Below are positions 23,705 through 32,513 of a stretch of 51,316 nt of DNA, one piece after another. Source of the stretch: an uncultured Eggerthellaceae bacterium (GTDB lineage: Bacteria > Actinomycetota > Coriobacteriia > Coriobacteriales > Eggerthellaceae); NCBI GenBank assembly GCA_934670115.1, contig CAKUOV010000012.1, forward strand, positions 1-51,316. The letters run 5' to 3'. The number at the start of each line of letters is the position of its first letter. The first letter of the stretch is position 1. A model generated the notes under the pieces. That model made no database searches, was not told the DNA's origin, and saw only the letters and a list, made by a program, of their open reading frames with translations. The position numbers and the translations under genes were made by a program.

Positions 23705-26700
23705 ATGTTTGACAAGCGTCTTCTTGCATTAATCCCTCAAGCAAAAGCATATATTATAAAAACCGTGATTTTTAAATGGCTCGCTTTGCTTGGAAACATC
23801 GCAGCGTTTATGTGCTTAGGAATTTTCTTGCAAGAAATACTACAATCATCAGGGACAAAAGCCAACGCAACAACAGTATTCTTAGATAACGCGAATCTCT
23901 CGCCGCAAGCACTTCTGGCTGTTTTCGCGGCTGTAATCGCAATCAGAATCTTGTGCGGTATGAAAGCTCAAGATGCCAGCGCACAGGCAGGCAACATTGC
24001 AAAAAAGACCATCAGGCAGCTCGTTTACGATAAACTTTTGCGATTAGGGCCGTGCTATTCCGAGCAAATCGGCAGCAGCCAAGCAGTCCAGATTGGCGTC
24101 GAAGGCGTAGAGCAGCTTGAGGTATATTTCGGGTCGTATCTCCCGCAATTTTTCTACGCGATTCTTGCGCCCCTTACTCTTTTTGTCGCTTTCCTTCCCC
24201 TATCGCCCCTGGCAGCCCTTGTACTACTCGTGTGCGTTCCGCTTATTCCGGGTTCTATAATGATGTTTCAAAAACTTGCGAAGCGGTTCATGAAGGAATA
24301 TTGGGGCACATATCTTGATTTAGGAGCCTCGTTTCTTGAAAACGTGCAAGGGCTTACCACTCTCAAGCTCTTTCAGGCGGACGAATCACGTCACCACGCC
24401 ATGAATCAGCAGGCAGAAACGTTTCGCCGTTCAACCATGCGTGTGTTGCGTATGCAATTAAACTCAATCACGATAATGGATATTTTGGCATACGGTGGCG
24501 CTGCAGCGGGATCGATTCTTGCAATATATCAATTCATCAGCGGAAACATCAGCTTTGCGGGCGCTTTTGCCATTCTATTCTTATCGTCGGAATTCTTCTT
24601 GCCCATGCGCGCTCTTGGTTCGCTCTTCCACACCGCAATGAACGGCATGTCCGCCGCCGATAAAATGTTCGAACTACTTTCGGCGGAAGAGCCACCCTGC
24701 GGCAATATTGACCTCAATGGAAAACCATCAAGCATTGACCTTTCAAACGTTAGCTATTCCTATGATGGTTCACGTTTTGCGCTCAAAAACGTTGATTTTC
24801 AGGTTATGCCCGGTCAATTTGTTGGCATCGTTGGCCAGAGCGGATCAGGCAAAACAACGCTTGCGGGAATCTTGGCGGGTCGAAATCGCAAGTTCACCGG
24901 CCAAGTTCTTATTGGCGGCACTCCCCTTGCAGAAATATCACGCGAATCGCTCATGAAGCATCTAACTGTTGTAAGCTACAACAGCTTGCTTTTCACCGGA
25001 ACGCTTCGAGATAATTTGCAAATAGCATGCGAAGACGCATCGGACGCACAGCTCATAAACGCACTTCAGCGGGCCCGCGCTTGGGATTTCTGCGAAGACA
25101 AAGGCGGCCTTGATTTTGAAATCAAGGAAGGCGCATCCAATCTTTCTGGCGGACAGCGTCAGCGCATAGTGATCGCCCGTGCCCTGCTTCACGATTCGTC
25201 CATCATGATCTTCGATGAAGCGTCGTCAAGCATTGATGCAGAAAGCGAACAAGCAGTACTTGATACCATCTACGACCTGGCCAAAAGCGGCAAGACCGTC
25301 ATTATGATTACCCATCGCTTATCTGCGGTGCGCGCAGCGGATGCGATTTACGTTCTTGAAGCAGGAGCATGCGTGCAGCACGGAACCCATCAGCAGCTTA
25401 TGGCGCAAGAGGGCGCATATCGCACCCTTGTCGAGCAACAAGAAGCGCTTGAACGTTACGCGGAAAGAAACAGGGACGCCGAAAAGGCATTCGGGTCGCC
25501 TTCGAAGGAAGAAACAGCCGATACCTTCACGAGCTGCGCAAATGCGGCTTCGAACAATGACATATCGCCCGCAACTATGAAAACGCAAAACAGCAGAAAC
25601 CCCTACAAGGATTCGGACCTTCGTGTAATGGCGCGTATGATTTGCCTTGTCAAACCGCTCGCAGGCTACCTTTTGCTTGCGATAGTGCTTGGCGTTGCCG
25701 GATTCGGGACAGCAATGCTCATCACCATTCTAAGCGCACAAGCAGTCACCCTTGTTGCAAGCGGACAGCTGATAAGCCCTGCTGTTGTTGCTATCGCATT
25801 GGCACTCTGCGCGCTTCTTCGCGGACCGCTGCGCTACGGTGAGCAAATCTGTAATCACTTCATCGCCTTCAAGCTCCTTGCGTTGATACGGGACCGTGTT
25901 TTTGCCGCCTTGCGCAACCTTGCACCCGCAAAGTTGGAAGGACGTGATACAGGAAACCTTGTGTCGCTCATGACTTCGGATATTGAACTTCTTGAAGTAT
26001 TTTACGCCCACACCATATCACCTGTGGCCATCGCTAGTACATGCTTCGTGATTATCGTTGCGGTTCTTGCCGTATGCTCCCCTGCCCATGCTTTACTGGC
26101 GGCCATTGCTTATCTGTTTCTTGGCCTTGCCGTTCCGAGAATCGCTTCATCCCTTTGCTCCAACCTGGGACGAACCGTACGCAATAGCATGGGCGCCATG
26201 AATAGTTTCATGCTGGAGAGTTTGCGCGGAATAACGGAAACCGTTCAATTCGGTCAAGAATCGGCAAAGCAAGAGCACCTTGAACAGCAAATGGATGCAC
26301 TCAATGCACAAAACGCGCAACTGAAAAAACGCGGGGCACAGGTTGCGGCCCTCATTGATGCCGTAGTGCTCACCGCCAACGCATGTTCTGCTCTTCTTGC
26401 ATTCTCCCTGGTTGGAAGCAACACCATATCTGTGTTCCAGGCAATAACCGCACAAGCAATCATCATGTCGTGCTTTGGTCCTTTTGTTGCTGTCGCGAAC
26501 CTTGGCACCACGCTTCAACAAACGCTTGCATCGGGTGCGCGTGTTTTGGAGCTGCTTGACGAAGAACCAGAAACGCCTGAGATCCACAACGGAGTAATTG
26601 TAGAAGGTTTTTCTGGGGCGTCATTCAATCGTGTTACGTTTAGCTACCAAAACACCGAGCAACCAACATTGCGCGACATCGACTTAGCCATAGAGCCAGG

Positions 26701-27250
26701 AGAGGTCGTGCAGATCAACGGGGAAAGCGGTTGCGGCAAGTCAACGCTTTGCAAGCTCCTTCTTCGCGTATGGGATCCGCAAGCGGGCACGGTAAGCATA
26801 AACGACACCTCTTTGCCACAAATTAAAACAAAGAGCCTACGACAAAACCAATCCTACCTGTCGCAGACAACCCACCTATTCCAAGGAACCATACGTGATA
26901 ATCTGCTTATTGCCAGACCCGATGCAACCGAACAACAAATTTGGGACGCATGTAAAAAGGCAGATATCGATACGCTGATTTCCGCTCTACCGAACGGACT
27001 TGACACTGAACTGGGAGAACTCGGTGACAGCCTTTCTGGGGGCGAGCGTCAGCGCATGGGACTTGCGCGCATCTTTTTGCACGATGCAGCGTTCGTCATC
27101 CTTGACGAGCCAATGTCAAATTTGGACAGTTTGAGCGAAGCCGCGGTTTTGCGTGCGCTGCAAAAGGAAAAGGGAAAGAAAACCATGGTGTTGGTAAGCC
27201 ACCGCGCATCAACATCGTCTCTGGCAACAAGGGTGTTTTCGCTTCGATAG
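23705..27250 (+). CDS. cydDC: Fused CydDC-like ABC exporter (two permease-ATPase halves in one chain)
   Basis: A 1181-residue ABC transporter with both half-transporters fused. Half 1: membrane domain ~15-325, Walker A GQSGSGKT (~376-383), signature LSGGQRQR (~480), Walker B IMIFDEASS and H-loop THR. Half 2: membrane domain ~645-930, Walker A GESGCGKS (~1006-1013), signature LSGGERQR (~1109), VILDEPMS and SHR. A polar linker at ~600-640 joins them. The N terminus (LIPQAKAYIIKTVIFKWLALLGNIA) resembles CydD. In E. coli CydDC exports thiols, binds haem and is needed for cytochrome bd. The neighbouring ferrochelatase and ygbA fit a haem or nitrosative-stress role. General multidrug export remains possible. 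Confidence 0.85.
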   Translation: MFDKRLLALIPQAKAYIIKTVIFKWLALLGNIAAFMCLGIFLQEILQSSGTKANATTVFLDNANLSPQALLAVFAAVIAIRILCGMKAQDASAQAGNIAKKTIRQLVYDKLLRLGPCYSEQIGSSQAVQIGVEGVEQLEVYFGSYLPQFFYAILAPLTLFVAFLPLSPLAALVLLVCVPLIPGSIMMFQKLAKRFMKEYWGTYLDLGASFLENVQGLTTLKLFQADESRHHAMNQQAETFRRSTMRVLRMQLNSITIMDILAYGGAAAGSILAIYQFISGNISFAGAFAILFLSSEFFLPMRALGSLFHTAMNGMSAADKMFELLSAEEPPCGNIDLNGKPSSIDLSNVSYSYDGSRFALKNVDFQVMPGQFVGIVGQSGSGKTTLAGILAGRNRKFTGQVLIGGTPLAEISRESLMKHLTVVSYNSLLFTGTLRDNLQIACEDASDAQLINALQRARAWDFCEDKGGLDFEIKEGASNLSGGQRQRIVIARALLHDSSIMIFDEASSSIDAESEQAVLDTIYDLAKSGKTVIMITHRLSAVRAADAIYVLEAGACVQHGTHQQLMAQEGAYRTLVEQQEALERYAERNRDAEKAFGSPSKEETADTFTSCANAASNNDISPATMKTQNSRNPYKDSDLRVMARMICLVKPLAGYLLLAIVLGVAGFGTAMLITILSAQAVTLVASGQLISPAVVAIALALCALLRGPLRYGEQICNHFIAFKLLALIRDRVFAALRNLAPAKLEGRDTGNLVSLMTSDIELLEVFYAHTISPVAIASTCFVIIVAVLAVCSPAHALLAAIAYLFLGLAVPRIASSLCSNLGRTVRNSMGAMNSFMLESLRGITETVQFGQESAKQEHLEQQMDALNAQNAQLKKRGAQVAALIDAVVLTANACSALLAFSLVGSNTISVFQAITAQAIIMSCFGPFVAVANLGTTLQQTLASGARVLELLDEEPETPEIHNGVIVEGFSGASFNRVTFSYQNTEQPTLRDIDLAIEPGEVVQINGESGCGKSTLCKLLLRVWDPQAGTVSINDTSLPQIKTKSLRQNQSYLSQTTHLFQGTIRDNLLIARPDATEQQIWDACKKADIDTLISALPNGLDTELGELGDSLSGGERQRMGLARIFLHDAAFVILDEPMSNLDSLSEAAVLRALQKEKGKKTMVLVSHRASTSSLATRVFSLR

Positions 27251-27295
27251 CACCTTGCAACAAACCTAATTTACAGCAGCCACGAAAGGTACCGC

Positions 27296-28327
27296 ATGAC
27301 TATCGGCGTTATGCTCATCAACACGGGAACTCCCGACGCTCCAACCATTGAAGCTATAAAGCCCTACCTTTCAGAGTTCCTTATGGACCCTTACATCATT
27401 GGAGCGCCGTACCCTATACGAAAAGCAATCGTCTCACACATTGTTTCGAAGCGCCCGGAACATACGGTAGAGAACTATCGTGCGTTTTGGACGCCCGCAG
27501 GCTCTCCGTTTCTTCTCACGAGCAAGCAGCAAGCTCACTTGCTTCAGGAAGCATTGGACAGCAGTTCCGAGAACCGTTCATATCACGTTGAGCTTGCAAT
27601 GCGGTATGGCAATCCCAGTATTTCATCGGGTCTGGAAGCGCTTCGCCAAGAGGATTGCACCGATATTGTGCTGCTGCCGCTTTATCCGCAAAACGTGAAA
27701 GTCTGTGCTGGCTCCTGCTTTAAGGAAGCGCGAAAGCAGCTTAAGAAGCTCGGAAAGCAAGGGTGGAACCCCCGCATCCATGAGATCCAAAACTTCCACG
27801 ACATTCCCACCTACCGCAACGCTTTGTCGGAACAAATCAATCGCTCTTGGTTGCATACACCTGGTTCAAAGCTTATCGTAAGTTTTCATTCCACTTTGCT
27901 TTCAGACATAAAGAAAGACCCCACGTACCTCAACCAATGCAGGCAAACAAGAGAATGGATTGCCAACGATTTAGGATTACCTTCCCAGGATGTGATCTTG
28001 AGCTTTCAGAGCAGATTTGATTCGCGCGCCTGGCTTTCACCCTTTACGGAACAGGTGGTAAAAGATCAACTTGATCAAGGCGCATCGGACATTTGCGTGG
28101 TGTGTCCGGGCTTTGTGGCCGACAATACCGAAACAACAATTGAAATCAACAGAGACTTACGCAATTACGTTGAAAATGCGTCTGCTTTTTGCGGCAAGAC
28201 CGAACATGGCGAAGCCGTATCGGACCCGAGCGAAAGACGCGCCACCTTCACCTACGTTCCCGCTTTAGGTTGCAATCCTGGGCTTATCGAGGCGCTTCGC
28301 ACTGCGGTAACGAATGCGACGGATTAA
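27296..28327 (+). CDS. hemH: Ferrochelatase (probably coproporphyrin-type)
   Basis: Inserts Fe2+ into a porphyrin in haem synthesis. The 343-residue protein has the family start GVMLINTGTPDAP, the catalytic histidine H198 in VSFHST, and the downstream Glu-rich metal segment around NTETTIEIN. Actinobacteria generally use the coproporphyrin route, so coproporphyrin III is the likelier substrate (established for the phylum, inferred here). It follows the ABC exporter by 45 bases with an AAAGG site. No other haem-synthesis gene is present in the window. A strong bidirectional terminator follows. Confidence 0.93.
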   Translation: MTIGVMLINTGTPDAPTIEAIKPYLSEFLMDPYIIGAPYPIRKAIVSHIVSKRPEHTVENYRAFWTPAGSPFLLTSKQQAHLLQEALDSSSENRSYHVELAMRYGNPSISSGLEALRQEDCTDIVLLPLYPQNVKVCAGSCFKEARKQLKKLGKQGWNPRIHEIQNFHDIPTYRNALSEQINRSWLHTPGSKLIVSFHSTLLSDIKKDPTYLNQCRQTREWIANDLGLPSQDVILSFQSRFDSRAWLSPFTEQVVKDQLDQGASDICVVCPGFVADNTETTIEINRDLRNYVENASAFCGKTEHGEAVSDPSERRATFTYVPALGCNPGLIEALRTAVTNATD

Positions 28328-28372
28328 TCGGGAGTCACACACAAACAAAACGCCAGCTAAAACATTTAAATG

Positions 28373-28416
28373 AAAAGAAAGGTCACGCCAGGGCAACCAC
28401 CCCGGCGTGACCTTTT
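28373..28416. terminator. Bidirectional terminator between hemH and hsp20
   Basis: A 12-bp stem AAAGGTCACGCC / GGCGTGACCTTT (28378-28389 and 28404-28415) with A-rich sequence before and Ts after, so it can serve hemH on the plus and hsp20 on the minus strand. Confidence 0.9.
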
Positions 28417-28475
28417 ACAATGCGCAAATCGTCTTGAATGAAGCAAAGCTCTTGCAGGTTAGCAGTTTTCAATAA

Positions 28476-28922
28476 CTACCCTTCAATAGCAATCGTACGC
28501 GCTTCATCGAGCTTCGGCTGCTCAACCTTCTTAGGAACGGTGATGATCAACGTGCCATTTTCAAAGCGAGCCTTGATTTCTGCTTCGTCAATATCTTCGC
28601 CAACGTAGAAGGACCTGCTGCATTGACCGCTGAAACGTTCTTTACGAACCCAAGTATCCTTCTTTTCGGACTTCTCTTCAGTCTCGGTTTCAGTGTGAGC
28701 CTTGATGGTAAGAACACCGTCCTTCAAATCGGCGGTGACGTTTTCCTTCGAGAAGCCAGGAAGATCAACAATCAGCTCATAGCCCGTCTCGGTCTGCTTA
28801 ATATCAGTGTGCATGATCGCCGAGGGCGTATGCTGTACCGGTGCGCTTCCAAAGAACGATTCGAAGGGGTCAGTCATCATTTCGTTGAAGAAATCACGAG
28901 TACGAGGAACTAACAGTGCCAT
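28476..28922 (-). CDS. Small heat-shock protein (Hsp20 / alpha-crystallin family)
   Basis: A 148-residue ATP-independent holdase. The alpha-crystallin domain runs from ~38 to ~130 (TGYELIVDLPGFSKENVTADL, then FENGTLIITVPK), preceded by an N-terminal arm with RDFFNEMMTDPFESFFG. The C-terminal IxI-like AIEG end is short. An AAGGAG site lies 11 bases upstream of the ATG, a somewhat long spacing. No CIRCE or HAIR operator is seen; the 5' leader has a small GCCGC/GGCGGC hairpin. Confidence 0.96.
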   Translation of the reverse strand: MALLVPRTRDFFNEMMTDPFESFFGSAPVQHTPSAIMHTDIKQTETGYELIVDLPGFSKENVTADLKDGVLTIKAHTETETEEKSEKKDTWVRKERFSGQCSRSFYVGEDIDEAEIKARFENGTLIITVPKKVEQPKLDEARTIAIEG

Positions 28923-28981
28923 AATGAATCATCTCCTTGTTTGCTGCCGCCTACTTGCGGCTCATTTCTTATGACATGTTC

Positions 28982-29010
28982 GTTATAGTCCCCTGCTGAT
29001 CTCAATGCAA
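28982..29010 (-). promoter_or_regulatory. hsp20 promoter
   Basis: On the minus strand, TTGCAT (complement of 29005-29010), a 17-base spacer and TATAAC (complement of 28982-28987), about 60 bases before the hsp20 start codon. Vegetative-sigma type; no heat-shock operator recognised. Confidence 0.6.
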
Positions 29011-29146
29011 GTGATATTTTAGAATGACACCATTATGTAATCTTTGTTGCCTTCACGTAATAAATCTAAGTGCATCTGACTCATATACAAGCATGAATCA
29101 TACCCATCGAAAATGCAGAGTGTGCGACTAACTGCACCGCGCCAAC

Positions 29147-29180
29147 AAAAAACGGGATGCAAGCAAACACCTGCATCCCG
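29147..29180 (-). terminator. Terminator of the second lysR gene
   Basis: CGGGATGCA (29153-29161) pairs with TGCATCCCG (29172-29180); on the minus strand six Ts follow (complement of 29147-29152). Confidence 0.92.
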
Positions 29181-29232
29181 CACTTTTCTTCAAACACCAG
29201 CGGTTACGTTGGTATTCTCACCTGCGATAACG

Positions 29233-30126
29233 TTAATCGATGCTCAAGGCTTCAAACGCCTTCAACCAATCGCCAGGAATGCGCTTTTCGGTTTCCTCGG
29301 ACCAAATCAGATTGATACGCGCATACGGAAGAGGATCGGCAACAGGAACAAACGCTACGCGATCGTCGAAATGGCTGCGGCGCTGGCTCAAAACCATGGA
29401 TACGCCCGCTCCTGCTTCAATTTGAAGAATCAGGCCATCAACGTCATCGCAGTACGCTTCTTGGGCAATCTCAATACCAGCCTTTTCGAAGATGTCGGTA
29501 AAGAACATATGCATGGAAGCCATGTTCTTGGGGCTTGGAACAATCACGCTTTCCTTGGCGAATTGCTCCAACGTAACCGACTCCATTTTCGCAAACGGAT
29601 GATCAAGAGGGCACACAATCTCGTACACGTCTCGGTCAATGCAAATGGTCTTGAAGCCATCGTAAAGACGGTCTTCAACAACAATGCCCACGGCGGCGTC
29701 AATCTCGCCCGATTCAAGCTTCTCGCGAAGCGTCAAATGCATCAAGGGCGTGTAAACAGGCGTAATATTCGGTGCGTACTTACGCAGAGCACGCGTGATG
29801 TAGGGGGACTCGTCTTGAGCAGCGTTATAACGCGTGCCAATCGTCATCGTACGCATCGGCTTTCCCTTGGCCTTGTTGATAAGGCTAATAGTGTCTTCGT
29901 AATCGCGCTCGATCTTATGTGCACCGCGCGCGAAAATCGCACCAAAGCGCGTCAGTTCAATCTCGTTTCGATTGTTGTTGATAAACAACGAAATACCCAG
30001 CTCTTCTTCCAGTTCGGAAATGCTTTGGCACAGCTCATCTACCGATATGAACAACTTGCGCGCGGCAAGATTGTAATCGAGCTTATCAGCCAAAGTAAGA
30101 AAATCAGTAATCGTAGAAATACGCAT
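29233..30126 (-). CDS. LysR family transcriptional regulator
   Basis: A 297-residue LysR-type protein. The N-terminal winged helix-turn-helix is at ~1-60 (FLTLADKLDYNLAARKLF, then QSISELEEELGISLF). The effector domain at ~90-295 has a normal LysR layout (PMRTMTIGTRYNAAQDESPY ... GEIDAAVGIVVEDRLYDG ... VPSPKN). The gene has its own terminator and no divergent metabolic gene next to it: the upstream neighbour is a 55-residue membrane protein on the other strand. Target genes cannot be inferred from position. Ends with SID; length normal. Confidence 0.94.
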   Translation of the reverse strand: MRISTITDFLTLADKLDYNLAARKLFISVDELCQSISELEEELGISLFINNNRNEIELTRFGAIFARGAHKIERDYEDTISLINKAKGKPMRTMTIGTRYNAAQDESPYITRALRKYAPNITPVYTPLMHLTLREKLESGEIDAAVGIVVEDRLYDGFKTICIDRDVYEIVCPLDHPFAKMESVTLEQFAKESVIVPSPKNMASMHMFFTDIFEKAGIEIAQEAYCDDVDGLILQIEAGAGVSMVLSQRRSHFDDRVAFVPVADPLPYARINLIWSEETEKRIPGDWLKAFEALSID

Positions 30127-30410
30127 GTTGTCGCCTCCTGAACAATGGGAACAAGCAAGTTGTCTTTTATTATATCCCGTAGAAGTGCGTCCTTTCGCGT
30201 AAGATAATGCAGAAGCGAAAATAAGCTGCAGAAGGTGGTTGAGCGCGCCTCGGAGCGTGCGCGCCTCAGTATTAATAACCGTTTGAAAACAGTGTTAAAA
30301 CCGCTCGAAAGAAACAATGAGTCATCGAATCCCCGTAACGCTTTACGTGCAATCGAATTGGCGTAGAATGCAAATGAACGCAGGATGGCATACGAAAGGA
30401 GCATCTTGTC
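30127..30410. promoter_or_regulatory. Intergenic region between lysR and the 55-residue gene
   Basis: A 284-base gap. A promoter for the plus strand is visible at 30342-30369: TTTACG, a 16-base spacer and TAGAAT, about 40 bases before the small gene. The rest shows an A/T-rich LysR leader on the minus side and no additional coding potential that I can support. Confidence 0.5.
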
Positions 30411-30578
30411 ATGGATATGGATATAGTAGTTTCTCAAGAAGACGTCAAAACGAATGTGCAACTCGTAAAAAACGGCAAGCCAACACCGTGGCTCGTTGGC
30501 GCTGCCGTGCTTGAAATTGCAGCAGATATTTCACTTGCTTACTGCGCATACAAGCTCTTCAAGCTACTCAAGAAATAA
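30411..30578 (+). CDS. Small membrane protein, 55 residues, unknown
   Basis: Encodes MDMDIVVSQEDVKTNVQLVK..., a polar N terminus, a hydrophobic helix at ~residues 27-47 (WLVGAAVLEIAADISLAYCA) and a basic tail KLFKLLKK. A ribosome site GAAAGGAG is present but 9 bases from the ATG, and a promoter lies at 30342-30369. The single helix with a positive C-terminal end suggests an inner-membrane protein with the N terminus outside or a membrane-bound regulator. It is too short for confident homology; real by context but unproven. Confidence 0.65.
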   Translation: MDMDIVVSQEDVKTNVQLVKNGKPTPWLVGAAVLEIAADISLAYCAYKLFKLLKK

Positions 30579-30775
30579 TGCTCTAGTAAAAAGAAGTCAC
30601 GTCAAAACCAACCGTGAGTAATCCACCAGCCTTTTACGGAAATTACGGCTGGCAGAGGCGTTTCGCGCTTGCAGAATGTTTCATAATGATTACGTCTGCA
30701 AGTGCTTGTTTTTTCGCAGTCGTATACAGAACACCGTCATTCGACAACGGTATTGCGTGAAAGGACATTGTTTTC

Positions 30776-32350
30776 ATGGAAACATTCGGCATCGAAGAGC
30801 TTGGCATAGCCCAACCGAAGGTGGTTTATCGCAACCTCGGTATTGCGCAACTGGTTGAGCGCACGCTCGAACGGGGCGAAGGCCAACTGAGCGAATCGGG
30901 AGCGCTTGTTGTCAAAACAGGCAAGTACACCGGTCGTGCCGCAAAGCATAAGTTCATCGTTGATACCCCCGGTGTACACGACGACATCAACTGGGGCAGC
31001 GTCAACCAACCGATTTCGCGCGAAAAATTCGATGCACTATGGAATCGCGTTGCAGAATACCTGAACGAAAAAGAAGTATTCATCTTTGATGGTTTTGCGG
31101 GTGCCGACATAAACTGCGCGAAAGGTTTTCGCATTGTAAACGAGCTTCCCGCCCAGAACCTGTTCATCCACCAGTTGCTACGCCGCCCTACGGCTGAACA
31201 ACTCGAGGCATTTGAAGCTGACTACACCTTGATTGCCGCACCCGGTTTCAAGTGCGATCCCGAACGCGACGGCGTTATTGGCGACTGTGCTATCATCCTT
31301 GATTACGAAGCGCATAAAATCCTGATTGCCGGCTCGGGCTATGCGGGCGAAATCAAAAAGAGCGTTTTCAGCACCATGAATTACATCCTGCCGAAAATGG
31401 GAATCATGCCCATGCATTGCTCTGCGAACATGGATCCCGAAAACGGCACGACTGCCGTATTCTTCGGCCTTTCAGGCACAGGCAAGACCACCCTTTCTGC
31501 CGATCCGAACCGCCTTCTTATCGGCGACGATGAGCACGGTTGGTCCGAGAATTCCGTCTTCAACTTTGAAGGTGGTTGCTACGCGAAATGCATTAACCTT
31601 TCCGCAGAAGGCGAACCCGAAATCTACAACGCCATTAAATACGGTTCGCTTGCGGAAAATATCGTCATGGACGAGCAGACACGCGAGTTCGATTTCGATG
31701 ACGAAAGCCTGACCACCAATACACGCGTGGGCTATCCCATTGACTACATTCCGAACGCAGTGCTGGAGGGCGTTGGCGAAGCACCAAGCACGGTGATTTT
31801 CCTGACTGCCGATGCGTTTGGCGTTTTGCCGCCTGTTTCCAAGCTTACCCTTGACCAGGCAATGTACTACTTTGTTTCTGGCTTTACCAGCAAAGTTGCC
31901 GGCACGGAGTTGGGCGTTACCACACCTGAGCCCACCTTTAGCGCCTGCTTTGGCGAGCCCTTCTTGCCGTTGCATCCGGCAAAATATGCCGAAATGCTCA
32001 AGGATCGTGTTTTGGTAACAGGCGCTAACGTATACCTGGTGAACACGGGTTGGAACGGCAAGGGCGAGCGCATGAAGCTTCGCTATACGCGCGCCATGGT
32101 CACGGCCGCTTTGAACGGCACCATCGAAAATGCGGAATTTGTTGAGGACCCCTCTTTCGGTCTTGCTATTCCTACTTCCATCGAGGGCTGCCCCGATGAG
32201 GTTCTTATCCCCAAAAATAGCTGGGATGACGAGGCCGCTTACGAAGAATCCGCCCGCAAGCTCGCTCATATGCTCAACGATAACTTCCAAAAGAAATACG
32301 CCGACCACATGAGCGCCGAAGTTGCTGCAGCTGGTCCGCGCCTGGCATAG
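30776..32350 (+). CDS. pckA: Phosphoenolpyruvate carboxykinase (ATP)
   Basis: Interconverts oxaloacetate + ATP and PEP + CO2 + ADP. The 524-residue protein belongs to the ATP-dependent class: the kinase-1a motif GLSGTGKTTLS is at ~231-241, followed by LIGDDEHGWS and NFEGGCYAK. A metal/substrate motif precedes it (MHCSANM). In anaerobes this enzyme often runs in the carboxylating direction from PEP to make ATP and oxaloacetate. It is convergent with the oadAG-carrier-oadB operon that decarboxylates oxaloacetate, placing it at the oxaloacetate node. A UUCG-loop terminator follows. Confidence 0.97.
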   Translation: METFGIEELGIAQPKVVYRNLGIAQLVERTLERGEGQLSESGALVVKTGKYTGRAAKHKFIVDTPGVHDDINWGSVNQPISREKFDALWNRVAEYLNEKEVFIFDGFAGADINCAKGFRIVNELPAQNLFIHQLLRRPTAEQLEAFEADYTLIAAPGFKCDPERDGVIGDCAIILDYEAHKILIAGSGYAGEIKKSVFSTMNYILPKMGIMPMHCSANMDPENGTTAVFFGLSGTGKTTLSADPNRLLIGDDEHGWSENSVFNFEGGCYAKCINLSAEGEPEIYNAIKYGSLAENIVMDEQTREFDFDDESLTTNTRVGYPIDYIPNAVLEGVGEAPSTVIFLTADAFGVLPPVSKLTLDQAMYYFVSGFTSKVAGTELGVTTPEPTFSACFGEPFLPLHPAKYAEMLKDRVLVTGANVYLVNTGWNGKGERMKLRYTRAMVTAALNGTIENAEFVEDPSFGLAIPTSIEGCPDEVLIPKNSWDDEAAYEESARKLAHMLNDNFQKKYADHMSAEVAAAGPRLA

Positions 32351-32396
32351 CTCTTTTCGATTGCAGCATGCATCATTAGATTGTCCCAAACGTACT

Positions 32397-32425
32397 AAGA
32401 GCGTCCTTCGGGACGCTCTTTTGTT
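32397..32425 (+). terminator. Terminator after pckA
   Basis: AAGAGCGTCC (32397-32406), loop TTCG, GGACGCTCTT (32411-32420), then T-rich. A stable UUCG-type hairpin. Confidence 0.92.
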
Positions 32426-32473
32426 ATGCGCGCTGCTGCAATTGCACACTTCCCCACCCTTCGCCAACAGCCA

Positions 32474-32508
32474 TTTGTTGACAAAAGGTGGGGTAATTTG
32501 TCAACAAA
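32474..32508. repeat. 12-bp inverted repeat just after oadB
   Basis: TTTGTTGACAAA and TTTGTCAACAAA (32474-32485 and 32497-32508) flank 11 bases, six bases past the oadB stop on the minus strand. It lacks a clear T run there, so it is either a non-standard end signal of the oad operon or a protein-binding site. Confidence 0.5.
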
Positions 32509-32513
32509 CAAGG

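Noticed and set aside
28923..29040. CIRCE, HAIR or RNA-thermometer control of hsp20
   Set aside because: No matching operator, and no stable pairing of the ribosome site seen by eye; a small leader hairpin exists but does not cover it.
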